Of a stretch of 64,000 nt of DNA, positions 54,312 to 62,710 are shown piece after piece; position 1 is the first letter of the stretch; each line of letters opens with the position of its first letter. Made by a program: the position numbers and the translations under genes. The notes under the pieces were generated by a model. That model worked only from the letters and a program-made list of their open reading frames with translations. It did not search any database and had not been told where the DNA came from. This DNA is from Chryseobacterium sp. CH25 (GTDB lineage Bacteria; Bacteroidota; Bacteroidia; Flavobacteriales; Weeksellaceae): assembly GCF_004119455.1 (NCBI RefSeq), contig NZ_NRQT01000006.1:1-64000 (forward strand), written 5' to 3'.

Positions 54312-56005
54312 TTATTGTTTCTTAATCTTTTTATTGGTCTTATCAAGATATTTTTCAACCATCTTCCGATCCGGAACCGTTGTTATTTCTTTGGTAAGAG
54401 CCTTTTCAAACTCTGACTTTGCCTTTGAGTATTCTTTTTTGTGATAATAATATTTTCCACCCAGAAAATACACTTTCCAGAAATCAGGATTCAAAGACTG
54501 ATAATAAGGGATAGCATCTTCTGTTAAACCAATATCTTTATTTTCTGCTGCTTCATTGATTTCTTTGCTCAACATTCTGGATATTTCATAATTTTCAAAT
54601 TCTTCAGAATCGGCAAAGGGGTCACGTGGAATATTTAATTGTGACTCAGCAAAATCATTGGGCTTTAATAATTTACCTGAGAATATTTCATTGAGATCGT
54701 AACATACAAATTCTCCCAACTGATAGGGATTGGAAGAAACCCAAACCAGTTTCTTTTCAGGAGAAAATATAACCGCATGATGAGCCAATAGCTGATTTAA
54801 TGCTTTCTCATTTCCATAGCCGATACTCTTATCCTTTAAACCTGATCTGTTTCTTAAAATAGAAGCCATTTTCTCTGGTGTCAGTTTTTTCTCTTCTTGT
54901 AAGAGTTCCTGAAGCTTTTCATAGCGGTATACCGAATGACTTTCTTCCATTTGCTTCTGATTTTTAACATCATCTTTATAAGCATCAGACTGAAAATGAT
55001 TGGTGCAAAACACTTTACTTGTATTCTCTACTCTATATACTCCGAAATTTTTAGGTGAAACTTCGATAATAACAGCATTTCTATCATGAGCACTTCCCAC
55101 CAGGATTGATTCTGAAACAAAAACATTCCTTTTTTTTGCAATGGCGATAGCCTCTTCTATGGTTTTAGCATATTGTAAAATCTCTCTTGTCACCAAAGAA
55201 ATAGGGGTTTTCGCCGTTAAAGGAATCCTTGATTTTCCGGCATTGATGGTTACCGTAATTCCTTCTTTATTCATCCCGGAAACCACTCCTATCATTCCCG
55301 GCCAACTTACCGACATATAAGGAATCCCATCTTCCGGTTCCACAAATTCTACCAATTTATTTTGAGCGAATTCATCTCCTACATAAAAATCGAAATTTCT
55401 TCCGATCAGCATATCTCCATCCTCTGTATTTTCGTTCCAGACTGCCAGAGAAGTACAGCCTACCATTGCCAGATCCTGCATGGCATGCCCAATATCATGG
55501 GCACCGTGTAAATATAAATTTCTCAGGTATCGTGAAGCAATAAAATCATATTGGTCAGACGAATATTGTGACAGACCATATAATTCTGCCTGATAGTCTT
55601 CTCTTACATTCAGATACATTTTACGGTTGTACCATTTAAAAAGGTATTCAAAAGCCTCTGTTTAAACTTTGAAGGAACAAAACCTTCCACTTTGGAGAAG
55701 AAGACTCCCTCTTGTTTCTGCATCAGATCCTGAGTTAATGCTCCGTTATTATAACCCAACTGTAATGGATTACCTTTAATATAAAGCTCCCAAAGCTGCT
55801 GTTTATTTTTAGTAAGAAAATTCTGATTATAGCTGAACGTACTGTCGTTGATCTTTTTAACCTTCGGAATTTCCAGGGAATATTGCTTTACATCGGGGAG
55901 ATGATGAACAGATTTAGACACCCCACACGCACTCAGGAGAAAGGAAAAAAGGAAATATATGAAGAGCCTTTTATATGACAGGTATTGGGTTTTAGTTTTT
56001 TTCAC
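54312..56005 (-). pseudogene. C45-type hydrolase/acyltransferase lipoprotein split by a frameshift
   Basis: The 5' frame starts at a GTG (56005) and encodes a signal peptide with lipobox LSAC and about 110 mature residues, then runs out at a five-T run (coding strand; 55638-55642). The -1 frame continues in register as LFKWYNRKMYLNVREDY and runs to 54312 (435 codons). It contains GCTSLAVWNENTEDGDMLIGRNFDF, where the Cys is the expected autoprocessing nucleophile of C45 (acyl-CoA:6-APA acyltransferase-like) enzymes, and INAGKSRIP. A C-terminal TPR-like segment ends it. Such a lipoprotein may hydrolyse or transfer the pigment acyl group. It starts 10 bases after the oxidoreductase gene. Confidence 0.8.
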
Positions 56006-56015
56006 GGTTTGTTTA

Positions 56016-57533
56016 TTAAGTCATTGGATCCAAACGGCTGTCAATAGTATCTTTTCCCAGAATTTCAGCACAGGTATTGAATGCGCCAATGGTTACACCC
56101 AAAATTCCATGCATATTTACAGATTGGCCTGTAAGAAAGAGATTATCAATTTTGGTACGGGGAGAAACCATCGTTTTAAGAGGATTATCTGAGTTTTTCA
56201 TATAACCATACATATTTCCTTCAAAACTCCCGATATAATCCCGATAAGATAAGGGAGAAGAAGTATATATCTGTTGAATAGCATGTCTTAATCCAGGAAT
56301 CTTCTTTTCCAGAGCATCAATCAGTTTTTCAGTTTTTTCTAGCTTGAACTGTTCATACTGCTCCCCTCTTTCATGGGCATCAGCTACGGTATTCACTGTA
56401 TTTTCCCATTGTTTCACCTCATCAAAATCCATATAAGAAATAGCGGTAAGGCTTTCTGCAAATTCGGGGTGATGCTTTGATGGTGTAGATGAAAGCATAT
56501 AGGTTTCCGGCCAGTTTTTTTTATTGTAGCGATATGCATTCCAGACCTGATCTTCAGAGGAATAATGATAAATATTATAATTAAAATTAGGTAAACTCCC
56601 GGGTTTTAAAATAATATAAACGCTAAAGCAGGATGAAACCGGCTGCCAGCTTAAAACCCTGTTCAGAAAAGATTTTTTCAGTTTTTCTTCTCCAATAAGC
56701 TTAATTGTAGAACGTATTTCAATATTGGAAATAAACTGCTTAGCAGCATACTCTTTCCCCGACTTCGTTTTTACAGAGGTCAGCCTGTTATTTTCATTAA
56801 AAATAAATTCTGAAACTTCTGAATGTTTATGAACTTCAGCACCATACTGACGAAGCTTCCGGATCAGCAATTTAGAGATCTGGCTTCCCCCTTTTACACA
56901 TTTATAAGCACTTTGTACATAAGAGTTCACCGTTAAAGCATGAACATAAAAAGGAATATTTTCAGAATCTCCCGCATACAGGAAATTGGAGCCTAATAAA
57001 ACGGCCTGAAGTGTTTTATTCTGAGTTACAGATTCAATGAACCTCTTGGTATTTAAATGCAGGATCTCTTCATTGTAATTGTCTTTTCCTACTACATGAT
57101 ATCTTGGAAACTGGCTGCAGACATACTGAATCTCTTCACAATAATTTTCAAGATTTTCTTTTTCTTCTGGAAAATAGGCAGATAGCTGTTCTACAAAGTT
57201 TTCATAGCCCTGAGCGTGTGGATATTCAATACCTTCATCTCCGAAAGAAATCCTGTCATACCCATCTTCATCCATTTTCTGAAGTTCCAGCTCATCCATA
57301 ATCTCCAGATAGGAGAAAAAACGGTTCAGATTCTGACCCTTTGAAAGCCCGCCCAAATAATGAACTCCGGTATCAAAAATGAGCTTATCTCTTGAAAAAG
57401 TCTGGAGATTTCCGCCATACTGGTTGTTTTTTTCCAGCACGCAAACCTTCAGGCCTTCTTTCGCTAAAACAAGAGCCGAAACAAGACCTCCCAATCCGCT
57501 GCCGATTACAAGTATGTCATATTCTTTTTTCAA
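56016..57533 (-). CDS. CrtI/phytoene desaturase-like FAD oxidoreductase
   Basis: The 505-residue flavoprotein has an N-terminal FAD site YDILVIGSGLGGLVSALVLA (about 5-24) with ExN following (LEKNNQYGG), and the C-terminal segment LFLTGQSVNMHGILGVTIGA (about 469-488) that closes the FAD site in CrtI and retinol saturase families. Its role in the locus could be desaturation or oxidation of the polyene or resorcinol part. The only in-frame start is TTG at 57533: a stop lies six codons upstream and there is no ATG. It is followed after 10 bases by the split C45 lipoprotein. Confidence 0.88.
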   Translation of the reverse strand: MKKEYDILVIGSGLGGLVSALVLAKEGLKVCVLEKNNQYGGNLQTFSRDKLIFDTGVHYLGGLSKGQNLNRFFSYLEIMDELELQKMDEDGYDRISFGDEGIEYPHAQGYENFVEQLSAYFPEEKENLENYCEEIQYVCSQFPRYHVVGKDNYNEEILHLNTKRFIESVTQNKTLQAVLLGSNFLYAGDSENIPFYVHALTVNSYVQSAYKCVKGGSQISKLLIRKLRQYGAEVHKHSEVSEFIFNENNRLTSVKTKSGKEYAAKQFISNIEIRSTIKLIGEEKLKKSFLNRVLSWQPVSSCFSVYIILKPGSLPNFNYNIYHYSSEDQVWNAYRYNKKNWPETYMLSSTPSKHHPEFAESLTAISYMDFDEVKQWENTVNTVADAHERGEQYEQFKLEKTEKLIDALEKKIPGLRHAIQQIYTSSPLSYRDYIGSFEGNMYGYMKNSDNPLKTMVSPRTKIDNLFLTGQSVNMHGILGVTIGAFNTCAEILGKDTIDSRLDPMT

Positions 57534-57706
57534 AGGAGAATGTGCTTTTTAAATTAAGAGATCGGGAAATTAAGAAATTTGGATATTATTCTGTGAATAC
57601 TGTACAGGAAAATCCTATTTGAGTAATATCTTTTTGAATTTCGGTTTCTCAGGATTTCTTAATGGTTTTGAGTTTTATTAGTTTTTAGGGGATAAAAATA
57701 GAAAAA

Positions 57707-58590
57707 TTAATCAACATCATCCCAAAAGTCGAAATAATTAAACCATTGAAGCGGATATTTTTTCACCATGGTTTCAAGGTTTTGAACATAAGACTGTAAA
57801 AGTCCCTGAGAATCCCTGTTCTTGATATTCTGAGCTACTCTTGCATACAAATGATAATGAAGGTTCTTTTCTTTCATCACATAGACATACACAACGGGTA
57901 CGCCCAATCGGGAAGCAATAAGAAATGGCCCTGCCGGGAATTTGGCACTTTTCCCTAACAGATCTGCTTCCAGGAATTTTGAACCTTCAAAATAGCGGTC
58001 TCCGGTAAAGCAGATTAATTCATTATTAGAAAGAGCCTGATTGATCTCAAAGATATGCGACATATCTTCTTTCACATAAATGAACTTGATATTGCTCTCT
58101 TTTACAGAAACACTTTCAAGATATTCTTTAATAACAGTTACTTCCTGATCTGTAGTGACCAGATTGATCTGACAATCAAAATCGATATCTGCAAAGAAAT
58201 GTTCCGCCACTTCAAAATTACCGATATGGGCACTGATAAGCACCCCTCCTTTTTGGCAGCTAAAAGATTTCTCAGGTTTTCAATACCATCAAATTCATAG
58301 GTATATTTGTCTCTCAATCCGGCAGAAATAGCCGTTTTATCAATTAAAACCTGCCCGAAGGTGAAGTAACTTTTAAAAATGGAGCGTTTAGCCTTCCAAT
58401 AGCTAAGATTAAGTCTTTTTTGAAAATAGTATAGAATGTATTGGTTGCTTTTTTTCTGAAACAGAACGTAGTAAGCAGCCACAAAGTACAATACAAAATA
58501 TGAACTTCTGATTCCGATATTTCTAATACACCAGACAAATATCCTGTACCCCAGAACCGTCCCTTTAGATTTACCTTTCCACTTGTTCAT
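57707..58590 (-). pseudogene. Lipid A acyltransferase-like (LpxL/HtrB family) protein split by a frameshift
   Basis: The 5' frame (58590 to 58138) encodes an N-terminal amphipathic/TM helix and the start of a LpxL-type domain (FDGIENLRNLLAAKK). At a five-A run (58250-58254) the frame diverges. The -1 frame continues as GGVLISAHIGNFEVAEHFF, with the catalytic His and acidic residue motif HxxxxE. It goes on through FTGDRYFEGSKFLEADLLGKSAKFPAGPFLIA (the second conserved block) to a stop at 57707. One extra A restores about 294 residues, normal for the family. Such enzymes join acyl chains from ACP to lipid acceptors. In aryl polyene loci they attach the polyene to its carrier lipid. Confidence 0.82.
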
Positions 58591-58609
58591 ATATTCAATT
58601 TGCTAATAT

Positions 58610-58680
58610 AAAAGTGTACCAATGTAACAATATCTCCGAGTATCCTCTTCTATTATTACATTGGTACATTGTAAGGAATA
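58610..58680. repeat. Spacer repeat downstream of the second ACP gene
   Basis: GTACCAATGTAACAATAT and its near-inverse TATTACATTGGTACATTG form an imperfect inverted pair with about 20 bases between them. The units match those at 47229, 47577 and 60190. Confidence 0.6.
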
Positions 58681-58695
58681 TAGATTACTTAATAA

Positions 58696-58950
58696 CTATG
58701 CGTTTTTTTCAGCGATCTTATTTTCAATCGTTGTATAGAAATCATCAAATGTTACCATTTTTTTGAAATCTGCTTCTCCTAATTTCACTCCGAAATTGGA
58801 TTCAATCACTACGACCATATCAATATAATCTAAGCTGTCTAGTCCCAGTGTATTTTTAAGGTTGGCATCATTACTGATTTCGTCCCCGTCAACTTCAAAT
58901 TCGTTTACAAGAAAATCATTAACAATAGCAACAATTTTTTCCCTTTCCAT
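58696..58950 (-). CDS. Acyl carrier protein (second of two)
   Basis: The start is taken at the ATG of MEREKIVAIV (58950). The longer reading begins at a TTG that overlaps the ketosynthase stop. The 84-residue acidic protein carries GLDSLDYIDMVV with the phosphopantetheine Ser near residue 39. It follows the ketosynthase gene by four bases, so it is probably the main carrier for that enzyme. Behind it lies a repeat-bearing spacer of about 100 bases ahead of the acyltransferase gene. The helix II sequence differs from the first ACP (DYIDM against DALEL), so the two may not be interchangeable. Confidence 0.93.
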   Translation of the reverse strand: MEREKIVAIVNDFLVNEFEVDGDEISNDANLKNTLGLDSLDYIDMVVVIESNFGVKLGEADFKKMVTFDDFYTTIENKIAEKNA

Positions 58951-58954
58951 GTTT

Positions 58955-60175
58955 TTAATCAAATTTTTTAACTATTAGTGCAGAATTGGTTCCCCCGAAC
59001 CCAAAAGAATTTGACAAAAATACATCAATTTTTTGATTTTTTGTTTTGGAGACTAAATTTATCTTTTGAGCCTCATTATCAGGATTTTCCAGATTAATAT
59101 TTGGAGCAACAAAATCATTCTGCATCATCAGAATTGAGTAGATAACTTCACTTGCACCAGCCATCCAGCACTCGTGTCCCGTCATGGATTTCGTAGAACT
59201 TACCGGAACCTCACTTCCAAAGATCTCATAAATGGCTTTGGCTTCGTTAGCATCACCAATGGGTGTTGAAGTAGCGTGAGCGTTGATATAATCGATATCT
59301 GACGCTTTCAATCCGGATTGCTTTAAAGCTCTGTCCATTGCTAAGGCTGGGCCATCTACATTTGGGGTTGAAATATGCCCTCCGTTTGAGGAAAAGCCGT
59401 AGCCAATAATTTCTGCAATGATTGGAGCTCCTCTTCTTTGGGCAGATTCCAGGCTTTCAACAATTAAAGAAGCGGCTCCACCACTTGGTATTAAGCCATC
59501 TCTGTCTGTATCAAACGGCCTTGAAGCTTTTGTAGGCTCGTCTTCTCTTGCTGAAAAAACACCTAATCCATCAAAGCTGGCCATAGAGTATTTGTTGGTT
59601 TCCTGAGCACCGCCACAGATAATCATATCCTGAAAACCATTCTTAATCATCATATAAGCCAATCCTAAAGAGTGTGAGCCACTTGCGCAAGCTGCACTGA
59701 TCGTAAGATTAATTCCTTTCAATTTAAAAATAGTAGAAAGGTTCATCGTTACTGTTGAATTCATTGATTTAAAGATCGCACCCGATCCCATCAATGTAGT
59801 ATCTTTCTTTTCCCTTGCAATGTCGATAGATTCTACCACTGCCTGAGAAACACTGTCGTTTCCGTATAAAATCCCAACTTCATGGGTATCTAAAAATGTT
59901 TCGTCAAGATTGGCCTGTTTCAGAGCATCGAGGGTAGCCAGATAAGCGTATTCGCTTTCTTCACCCATGCTTACACGCTGGCGTCTGTTCAGAAGATTTT
60001 TTAAATCAGGTTTCGGAACTGTTCCTGTAAGCCCTGATCTGAAACCGAATTCTTTTCTGTCCTGATCTAAAACAATACCGGATTTTCCTTGATATAGGGA
60101 TTCCCTGACCTCTTCTAAAGACGTCCCGATGCAGGAATAAATTCCCATTCCGGTAATTACAACCCTATTTTCCAT
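58955..60175 (-). CDS. Beta-ketoacyl-ACP synthase, FabF/FabB-like
   Basis: The 406-residue condensing enzyme has the complete triad: Cys163 in ISAACASGSHSL, the first His in INAHATSTPIGD and the second in KSMTGHECWMAGASE. Full FabF length, with NSFGFGGTNSALIV near the end. It acts with the second ACP four bases downstream. In aryl polyene systems one ketosynthase of this type often starts or extends the chain from the aromatic unit. Which of the three active ketosynthases does so cannot be told from sequence. A spacer with repeats lies ahead of it. Confidence 0.94.
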   Translation of the reverse strand: MENRVVITGMGIYSCIGTSLEEVRESLYQGKSGIVLDQDRKEFGFRSGLTGTVPKPDLKNLLNRRQRVSMGEESEYAYLATLDALKQANLDETFLDTHEVGILYGNDSVSQAVVESIDIAREKKDTTLMGSGAIFKSMNSTVTMNLSTIFKLKGINLTISAACASGSHSLGLAYMMIKNGFQDMIICGGAQETNKYSMASFDGLGVFSAREDEPTKASRPFDTDRDGLIPSGGAASLIVESLESAQRRGAPIIAEIIGYGFSSNGGHISTPNVDGPALAMDRALKQSGLKASDIDYINAHATSTPIGDANEAKAIYEIFGSEVPVSSTKSMTGHECWMAGASEVIYSILMMQNDFVAPNINLENPDNEAQKINLVSKTKNQKIDVFLSNSFGFGGTNSALIVKKFD

Positions 60176-60189
60176 GTGTTCATATTGAA

Positions 60190-60280
60190 TTTAACAATGT
60201 AACAGTCTAGCAATGTAACAATATTTCATTGAAATTCAATCAACATCGGTACGCTGGTACATTGGTATATTGTTAGATTA
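60190..60280. repeat. Spacer repeat between ketoreductase and ketosynthase genes
   Basis: Tandem ACAATGTAACAGTCTAGCAATGTAACA copies are followed by GGTACGCTGGTACATTGGTATATTG. This is the densest of the four repeat-bearing spacers in the locus. Confidence 0.6.
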
Positions 60281-60281
60281 T

Positions 60282-61013
60282 TTATGAGTAGATTCCGCCG
60301 TTAATATTAATTACTTCTCCTGTAATGTATGAAGATTTTCTGGAAGCCAAAAATGCTACAAGATCTGCCACTTCTTCTGCTTCACCAAACCTGTTGGCAG
60401 GAATCATTGCCTTTAGCTCATCTTCATTGAACTCCTGAGTCATATCGGTTTTAATAAACCCTGGTGCTACTGCATTTACAGTAATATTTCTCTTCGCAAC
60501 TTCCTGTGCAAGGGCTTTTGTAGCTCCTACCAATGCTCCTTTAGCTGCTGAATAATTCGTCTGCCCTGCTGTTCCTTTTACTCCGGATACAGAAACCATA
60601 TTGATGATTCTTCCGTATTTGTTACGAAGTAATTTTTGAATAAAGAAATTAGTAACATTAAAGAATCCGTCTAAACTGGTATTGATAACACTACTCCAGT
60701 CTTCTTTCTGCATCCACATAAAAAGACCGTCTCTTGTAATTCCGGCGTTATTAACGATTACTTCTACCACTGCCTCAGGATTATTTTCCTGCCAGGCTGT
60801 TAATACCTGTTGTACTTCTTCAGTATTTCCTACATCAAACTTAAGGATTTCTCCCGTAGCTCCAATCTCTTCTACTTTAGCCAAAGTCTCCTTTGCTGCC
60901 GCTTCGTTGGAAGTGTAGTTAATAAGTATATGATAGTTTTTCTCTTCAGCCAGTTTTATACAGATTGCCCTCCCGATTCCTCTGGAGCCTCCTGTTACGA
61001 TTGCACATTTCAT
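60282..61013 (-). CDS. fabG: 3-oxoacyl-ACP reductase, FabG-like
   Basis: The 243-residue SDR enzyme has the cofactor motif GGSRGIG (8-14), NNAG (88-91) and catalytic Tyr154 and Lys158 in NYSAAKGA, with an upstream Ser near 141-143. It reduces the 3-keto group after each condensation, using NADPH, before dehydration by the hotdog enzymes. Length is typical. It follows the ammonia-lyase gene on the same strand with a gap of 79 bases. It could serve fatty acid synthesis too, but its place between pathway genes makes it the ketoreductase of the pigment. Confidence 0.9.
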   Translation of the reverse strand: MKCAIVTGGSRGIGRAICIKLAEEKNYHILINYTSNEAAAKETLAKVEEIGATGEILKFDVGNTEEVQQVLTAWQENNPEAVVEVIVNNAGITRDGLFMWMQKEDWSSVINTSLDGFFNVTNFFIQKLLRNKYGRIINMVSVSGVKGTAGQTNYSAAKGALVGATKALAQEVAKRNITVNAVAPGFIKTDMTQEFNEDELKAMIPANRFGEAEEVADLVAFLASRKSSYITGEVININGGIYS

Positions 61014-61092
61014 GCGTTAGTGTTTATTTTGTTTTAGTTTTTTTAAGTTACCTTGTTTTTCTTTTTTAAAGACAATTGAGTATTACAAATAA

Positions 61093-62613
61093 TTACATTG
61101 ACTTTAAATATTTCCTTACTTCTTCCAGATACGGATACATCACCATATCATCTGAGAATGCAGGGATTATTTTTCTGATCTCATCATACAATTCTTTTGT
61201 AGACGATGAAATTTCGTTCTGGAAACCGAGATATTCAATAGCCTGAACGATAGTAATCGCTTCAATGGCCAATACTTCAAAAGCATTTTCAATGACCTTT
61301 CTGCAGATTACAGCTGCATTGGTTCCCATGCTTACGATATCCTGATTATCATTATTATTCGGAATACTGTGAACATACATAGGATTAGACAACATCTGGC
61401 TTTCTGCTGTAGTAGAAGTTGCTGTAAACTGTACGCCCTGCATTCCGAAATTGAAACCTAATTTACCTAAATTTACAAAAGGAGGCAAAATTTCATTGAT
61501 TTTAGCATTTAAAAGATAGTTCAACTGTCTTTCTGCAAGCATCGTAAGTTTAGTAACTACAATTTTCAGTTTATCCATTTCCAGAGAGATATAATCACCG
61601 TGGAAATTTCCGCCGTGGTAAACATGCTGATCTTCAACATTGATAATCGGGTTATCATTAGCAGAGTTGATCTCATTTTCAAGAACTTTCTCTGTATATT
61701 CCAATGTATCTAATACCGGACCTAAAATCTGCGGAACACATCTTAAAGAATAATATTCCTGTACTTTTTCTTTGAAGACTTTTTCCTGTTCTTCAAAGTG
61801 CGTATATAAATGGTCTTCTCTTTTTCTGATCAGTTTACTGTCAGCAAGGTGTGCACGCATTCTCTCCGCTACTTTCTGCTGGCCATAATGTCTTTTTGTT
61901 CCATTTAAGGCTTCTGAGAAATGATCGTCATAAGCCTGAACAATCTCGTTAATTGCACAGGAAAGTTTAATGGAAATATCTGTTAGCTGATTTGCTTTAT
62001 AAGCATTAACAATACCAATTCCTGACATTACGGAAGTTCCGTTCATCAAAGCAAGACCTTCACGGATCTCCACCTGTATTGGTTGTAGTCCTTCAATTTC
62101 AAAAACATCTTTGGTAGACTTCCTTTCTCCTTCATAGAAAACCTCTCCTTCTCCAATCAATACCAAGGCAAGGTGAGCTAGCTGAACAAGGTCACCACTC
62201 GCACCTACACCTCCATGCTCGAAAATCAATGGAACAATATCTCTGTTGATCAACTCCTGAAGAAGATAAATAACAGACTCATGCACTCCTGAGTTTCCTA
62301 ATGATAAGGTATTCATTCTCGCCAGCATACAGGCTTTTACTTCCTGAGCAGGCAAAGGATTTCCAATTCCCGAAGAATGACTTCTGATAAGATTATACTG
62401 AAGCTGGTGTGTATCCTCATCACTGATTTTGAATTGCGCCATGGGCCCAAAACCGGTGTTCACACCATATATTACTTTATTTTTTGAAAACTCCTTTAAA
62501 AACTGAAAACTTGTATTCACTCTTGATAAAAGTGATTCATCCAGTTCTATTTTTTCATTTCCAATGATAATTTTTTGAAAGTCTTTCAGTTCTAAAAAGT
62601 TATTTATTTTCAT
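61093..62613 (-). CDS. Aromatic amino acid ammonia-lyase (HAL/TAL family), probably tyrosine-specific
   Basis: I take the ATG at 62613; the codon before it is only a TTG. The 506-residue enzyme carries the MIO-forming Ala138-Ser139-Gly140 in GGVGASGDLVQLAHL, a catalytic Tyr near residue 49 (VIYGVNTGFG) and QDIVSMGTNAA near the end. The selectivity pair reads Ser78-His79 in IRSHSSG, as in many histidine lyases, so sequence alone does not settle the substrate. Its place at the head of the pigment unit favours tyrosine, giving 4-coumarate as the aryl starter. Flavobacterial TALs are known from flexirubin loci. Confidence 0.88.
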   Translation of the reverse strand: MKINNFLELKDFQKIIIGNEKIELDESLLSRVNTSFQFLKEFSKNKVIYGVNTGFGPMAQFKISDEDTHQLQYNLIRSHSSGIGNPLPAQEVKACMLARMNTLSLGNSGVHESVIYLLQELINRDIVPLIFEHGGVGASGDLVQLAHLALVLIGEGEVFYEGERKSTKDVFEIEGLQPIQVEIREGLALMNGTSVMSGIGIVNAYKANQLTDISIKLSCAINEIVQAYDDHFSEALNGTKRHYGQQKVAERMRAHLADSKLIRKREDHLYTHFEEQEKVFKEKVQEYYSLRCVPQILGPVLDTLEYTEKVLENEINSANDNPIINVEDQHVYHGGNFHGDYISLEMDKLKIVVTKLTMLAERQLNYLLNAKINEILPPFVNLGKLGFNFGMQGVQFTATSTTAESQMLSNPMYVHSIPNNNDNQDIVSMGTNAAVICRKVIENAFEVLAIEAITIVQAIEYLGFQNEISSSTKELYDEIRKIIPAFSDDMVMYPYLEEVRKYLKSM

Positions 62614-62636
62614 CAATTAAAAGTAATAGTTGATAA

Positions 62637-62670
62637 TTTTGTAAATATTAATTAATTGTCACTAATTTTG
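62637..62670 (+). promoter_or_regulatory. Rightward promoter of the halogenase gene
   Basis: TTTTG (62637-62641) lies 21 bases before TAATTTTG (62663-62670), fitting the Bacteroidota -33/-7 pattern. The transcript should start about 30-35 bases ahead of the ATG at 62711. Confidence 0.65.
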
Positions 62671-62673
62671 CGG

Positions 62674-62681
62674 CAAAGATA
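62674..62681 (-). promoter_or_regulatory. Leftward -7 box of the third pigment unit
   Basis: TATCTTTG on the minus strand is almost back to back with the rightward -7 box. The candidate TTTG -33 box (62706-62709) is 24 bases away, slightly long. The two promoters may compete for RNA polymerase. Confidence 0.55.
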
Positions 62682-62710
62682 AAAGTTATTATTAAAATAA
62701 AAAATCAAAG

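Noticed and set aside
57534..57706. Possible short gene between the oxidoreductase and acyltransferase genes
   Set aside because: Only a frame that runs antisense into the oxidoreductase gene is open, and no hairpin or promoter is convincing.
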